Shown piece by piece: positions 4,762-6,915 of a stretch of 6,915 nt of DNA; the stretch's first letter is position 1; each line of letters opens with the position of its first letter. Source of the stretch: Chloroflexota bacterium (GTDB lineage: Bacteria; Chloroflexota; Anaerolineae; SpSt-600); the NCBI GenBank assembly GCA_011041825.1, contig DRAO01000306.1, positions 1 through 6,915 of the forward strand. Direction: 5' to 3'. The notes beneath the pieces were generated by a model that did no database searches, was not told where the DNA came from, and saw only the letters and a program-made list of their open reading frames with translations. Both the position numbers and the translations under genes were made by a program.

Positions 4762-6276
4762 ATGGAGGATGCCCCTGCCGTTAAGATGATCGGGATAGTC
4801 AAGCGGTTCCCCGGTGTGGTGGCGAATGACCACGTGGATTTTGAAGCTAAAGCTGGGGAAATCCATGCCCTGCTGGGCGAGAACGGGGCCGGTAAGACCA
4901 CCCTGATGAACATCCTCTACGGCATCTACCGCCCCGATGAAGGGGAAATTTACATCCGGGGTCAAAAAGCCCATATCCATTCCCCTAAGGATGCCATCGC
5001 CTTAGGCATTGGGATGGTTCACCAGCACTTTCACCTCATCCCCACCCATACCGTGGCCGAGAACATAATCCTGGGGATGCCAGGCAATTTCTTCTTCCCC
5101 CTGGAGAGGGTCCGAGATGAGATCGAACAGCTTTCCGACCGTTATGGCCTCCACGTAGACCCCGATGCCTACGTGTGGCAACTTTCAGCAGGGGAACAAC
5201 AGCGGGTGGAGATCGTCAAGGCCCTCTATCGAAATGCCCAGATACTCATCCTCGATGAACCGACCACTATGCTTACCCCCGGTGAGGTGCAGGAGCTCTT
5301 TGAAGTCCTCAAGTGTATGGCTGATGAAGGCAAGACCATCATCTTCATCACCCACAAGTTGGAAGAGGTAATGGAGATAAGCGACCGGGTAACCGTGTTG
5401 CGCCGGGGCCGGGTGGTCGGCTCCACCAACACCGCTGATACGAGCGTGACAGAACTGGCCCGGATGATGGTGGGGGAACAGGAATGGGGGGAGATAAAGC
5501 TCCCACCCCGGGAAAAGGGCCGGGTGGTCCTGGAAGTCCGGAACCTCCAGGCCCTCAACGACAAAGGGGTTATGGCATTGCAGGGGATTTCCTTCACCAT
5601 TCGAGAGGGTGAAATCTTGGGCATTGCCGGGGTAGCCGGTAACGGACAGAAGGAATTGGTGGAGGTCATCACCGGTTTGAGGAAAGCTTCCTCAGGCCAG
5701 GTCCTGCTGGATGGAGAGGACATCACCAATTGTCCCCCGGGCGAAATCATCCAAAAAGGCGTGGCCCATGTGCCCGAAGAGCGCATCAATATGGGGCTGG
5801 CCCCTAATATGAGCGTGCTCGACAACCTAATCCTCAAACACCATCGCAGGGAACCCTTCAGCACGAATCTGCTGTTAAACTACCGCTATGCCAAGCAATT
5901 CGCTGATGAGCGGATCAGGGAATTTGAAATCATAACCCCCAGCAAGTATACCCCGGCCAAATTGCTTTCGGGTGGGAACATCCAGCGCCTTATCCTGGCT
6001 CGGGAGACAGCAGGCCACCCCCGCTTAATCGTGGCTGCGCATCCCACCTATGGCCTGGATGTGCGGGCTACCGATTACATCCGTCGTCAGCTCATCGAGC
6101 AGCGCAACAGAGGGGTTGCCATATTGCTGATTTCCGAGGACCTGGAAGAGATAATGTGTATGAGCGACCGCATCGCCGTAATGTTTGAGGGGAAGATAAT
6201 GGGGATTATGGATGCCCACGAAGCCGACATCAACACCATCGGGCTTATGATGGCAGGGGTGAGACCAGAGCGGTAG
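4762..6276 (+). CDS. Tandem-domain ABC transporter ATP-binding protein, sugar/nucleoside importer type (RbsA/YufO-like)
   Basis: 504 residues holding two ABC ATPase domains in one chain, the architecture of monosaccharide and BmpA-associated nucleoside importers. Domain 1 (about 5-240) is complete: Walker A GENGAGKTT (39-47), Q-loop MVHQHFHL (Q88), signature LSAGEQQR (141-148), Walker B ILILDEPT (D165, E166) and H-loop H198. Domain 2 (about 255-500) is degenerate: GVAGNGQKE (290-298) has Gln where Walker A needs Lys, LSGGNIQR (402-409) is good, the Walker B segment reads LIVAAHPTYGLD with A426 and H427 in place of Asp-Glu, and the H-loop position reads LLISEDLEE. One-active-site asymmetry is usual in this family, where AQPTRGLD is common; His is less usual. 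The QHFHLIPTHTVAENI stretch points to the YufO branch. GGAGGG lies nine bases before ATG. The expected two permeases and lipoprotein are not adjacent: trpS precedes and uvrC follows. It acts on the inner face of the membrane. The substrate is unproven. Confidence 0.92.
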   Translation: MEDAPAVKMIGIVKRFPGVVANDHVDFEAKAGEIHALLGENGAGKTTLMNILYGIYRPDEGEIYIRGQKAHIHSPKDAIALGIGMVHQHFHLIPTHTVAENIILGMPGNFFFPLERVRDEIEQLSDRYGLHVDPDAYVWQLSAGEQQRVEIVKALYRNAQILILDEPTTMLTPGEVQELFEVLKCMADEGKTIIFITHKLEEVMEISDRVTVLRRGRVVGSTNTADTSVTELARMMVGEQEWGEIKLPPREKGRVVLEVRNLQALNDKGVMALQGISFTIREGEILGIAGVAGNGQKELVEVITGLRKASSGQVLLDGEDITNCPPGEIIQKGVAHVPEERINMGLAPNMSVLDNLILKHHRREPFSTNLLLNYRYAKQFADERIREFEIITPSKYTPAKLLSGGNIQRLILARETAGHPRLIVAAHPTYGLDVRATDYIRRQLIEQRNRGVAILLISEDLEEIMCMSDRIAVMFEGKIMGIMDAHEADINTIGLMMAGVRPER

Positions 6277-6299
6277 GGGGCACGGTGCCCCGGTGCACC
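6277..6299. other. Palindromic GC-rich block after the ABC ATPase gene
   Basis: Immediately after the TAG stop, GGGGCAC-G-GTGCCCC (6277-6291) is a perfect 7-bp inverted repeat about one base, followed directly by the 8-bp palindrome GGTGCACC (6292-6299). As RNA the first can form GGGGCA/TGCCCC with a CGG loop. There is no T-run, so it is a poor intrinsic terminator, though it may stabilise or pause the transcript. The rest of the gap to 6370 shows no clear promoter. Confidence 0.4.
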
Positions 6300-6370
6300 T
6301 TGCTGCTGGAGGGCACGGGAAGGATTGCCAGCGGAGCCGTTGCCTAGAAGAAATCTGTTCAGGTTGAAAG

Positions 6371-6915
6371 ATGCCGTTGGAACTGGAAGAAGAGAAGTGG
6401 CCTTTAACCATACGTGAACAACTCAAAACCATCCCGGCCAAAACCGGCGTCTATCTCTTTAAGGACGCCCAAGGCCGGGTTATCTACGTGGGCAAAGCCG
6501 TCAACCTGCGCAGTCGGGTGCGCTCCTACTTCCAGCCTTCCAGCCAAACATCTCCCAAGGTACGCCAAATCGCCAGGAAAACCGCCGAGATTGATTTCAT
6601 CGTTACCGAGACGGAACTAGAGGCATTGGTCCTGGAATGCAACCTGATAAAGAAGCACCGCCCCCGCTTCAATGTGCGCCTGAAGGACGATAAGCAATAC
6701 CCCTACATCAAGATAACCTGGCACGAACCTTTCCCCCGTGTGCTTATGACCCGCCGGATGGAGAACGATGGCTCCCTCTACTTCGGCCCTTATACGTCCT
6801 CATCGGCCCTGCACCAAACCCTGGACATCCTGCGCAAGATTTTCCCTTATGCCACTTGTTCCCACCCTGCCCCTGGCAAGCGCTCCCGCCCCTGCCTTTA
6901 TTATGACATCAACCG
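6371..6915 (+). CDS. uvrC: UvrABC excinuclease subunit C, N-terminal part (truncated by window end)
   Basis: The first 181 codons of UvrC, the nucleotide-excision-repair nuclease that cuts damaged DNA on both sides of the lesion in the UvrB-DNA complex. The frame is still open at 6915. The GIY-YIG domain that makes the 3' incision is complete: GVY (26-28), YVGK (39-42), R49 and Y53, then ETELEALVLECNLIKKHRP, where E89 probably is the metal-binding Glu and N101 the conserved Asn of PRFN. The next segment, YFGPYTSSSALHQTLDILRK then FPYATCSHPAPGKRSRPCLYY, is the family's Cys-bearing link region. The UvrB-binding motif, C-terminal nuclease domain and helix-hairpin-helix motifs would lie beyond the window. 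The start is ATG 6371: an in-frame TGA at 6365 rules out any earlier ATG or GTG. The Shine-Dalgarno is weak (AGG at 6361-6363). It may be transcribed from upstream, since no clear promoter is seen. Confidence 0.95.
   Translation, partial: MPLELEEEKWPLTIREQLKTIPAKTGVYLFKDAQGRVIYVGKAVNLRSRVRSYFQPSSQTSPKVRQIARKTAEIDFIVTETELEALVLECNLIKKHRPRFNVRLKDDKQYPYIKITWHEPFPRVLMTRRMENDGSLYFGPYTSSSALHQTLDILRKIFPYATCSHPAPGKRSRPCLYYDIN

Noticed and set aside
4038..4913. Long open frame on the minus strand (291 codons) across trpS and the start of the ABC gene
   Set aside because: It lies opposite two well-identified genes, its translation resembles no family I know, and it has no ribosome site. It is a shadow caused by low stop frequency in GC-rich coding DNA.
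5226..5864. Minus-strand open frame of 212 codons inside the ABC ATPase gene
   Set aside because: Opposite conserved Walker B and linker coding sequence; Ser/Thr/Pro-rich composition typical of an antisense shadow.
6414..6620. A 68-codon plus-strand frame near the window end
   Set aside because: It is out of frame with uvrC, which starts at 6371 and runs open to the window end with clear GIY-YIG motifs.

Overview
The window is bacterial, GC-rich and densely coded, with every recognisable gene on the + strand. The genes are an aldehyde ferredoxin oxidoreductase (AOR) family enzyme, an HlyD-type membrane fusion protein, a wrecked ABC ATPase, tryptophanyl-tRNA synthetase, a double-domain sugar/nucleoside-type ABC ATPase and the start of uvrC. 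A tungsten/pterin AOR implies anaerobic or low-oxygen metabolism with ferredoxin as electron carrier. The protein style and promoters would suit an anaerobic, possibly thermophilic bacterium such as an Anaerolineae-like Chloroflexota. That placement is an impression, not a demonstrated assignment.

Layout: (1) 1-1950 is a self-contained AOR transcription unit, with a strong sigma-70-type promoter (TTGACA/TATACT), an AGGAGG ribosome site, a full-length gene and a GC-rich hairpin just after the stop. (2) 1950-3615 is a second unit, with its own near-consensus promoter (TTGATA-17-TATAAT) overlaid by inverted repeats that look like an operator. It encodes a membrane fusion protein whose partner ABC ATPase survives only as a remnant of about 100 codons. 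The remnant lacks Walker A, carries an apparent frameshift, and stops right after Walker B. No FtsX/MacB-type permease follows. (3) 3585-4706 is trpS, with a candidate promoter beginning immediately after the remnant, a structured leader of about 100 nt, and an odd initiation region (an ATG-TGA start-stop and an out-of-frame GTG between the Shine-Dalgarno and the true start). (4) 4762-6276 is an RbsA/YufO-like tandem ABC ATPase, probably read through from trpS, whose permeases and binding protein are not in view. (5) 6371-6915 is the N-terminal 181 codons of uvrC, cut by the window end.

The genes do not form one pathway: housekeeping genes (trpS, uvrC) are interleaved with transport and redox genes. 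No CRISPR array, tRNA, rRNA, transposase or attachment site was seen. I did not find a convincing new multi-gene system. The most interesting points are the decayed efflux operon, its operator-like promoter, and the trpS leader and start region.
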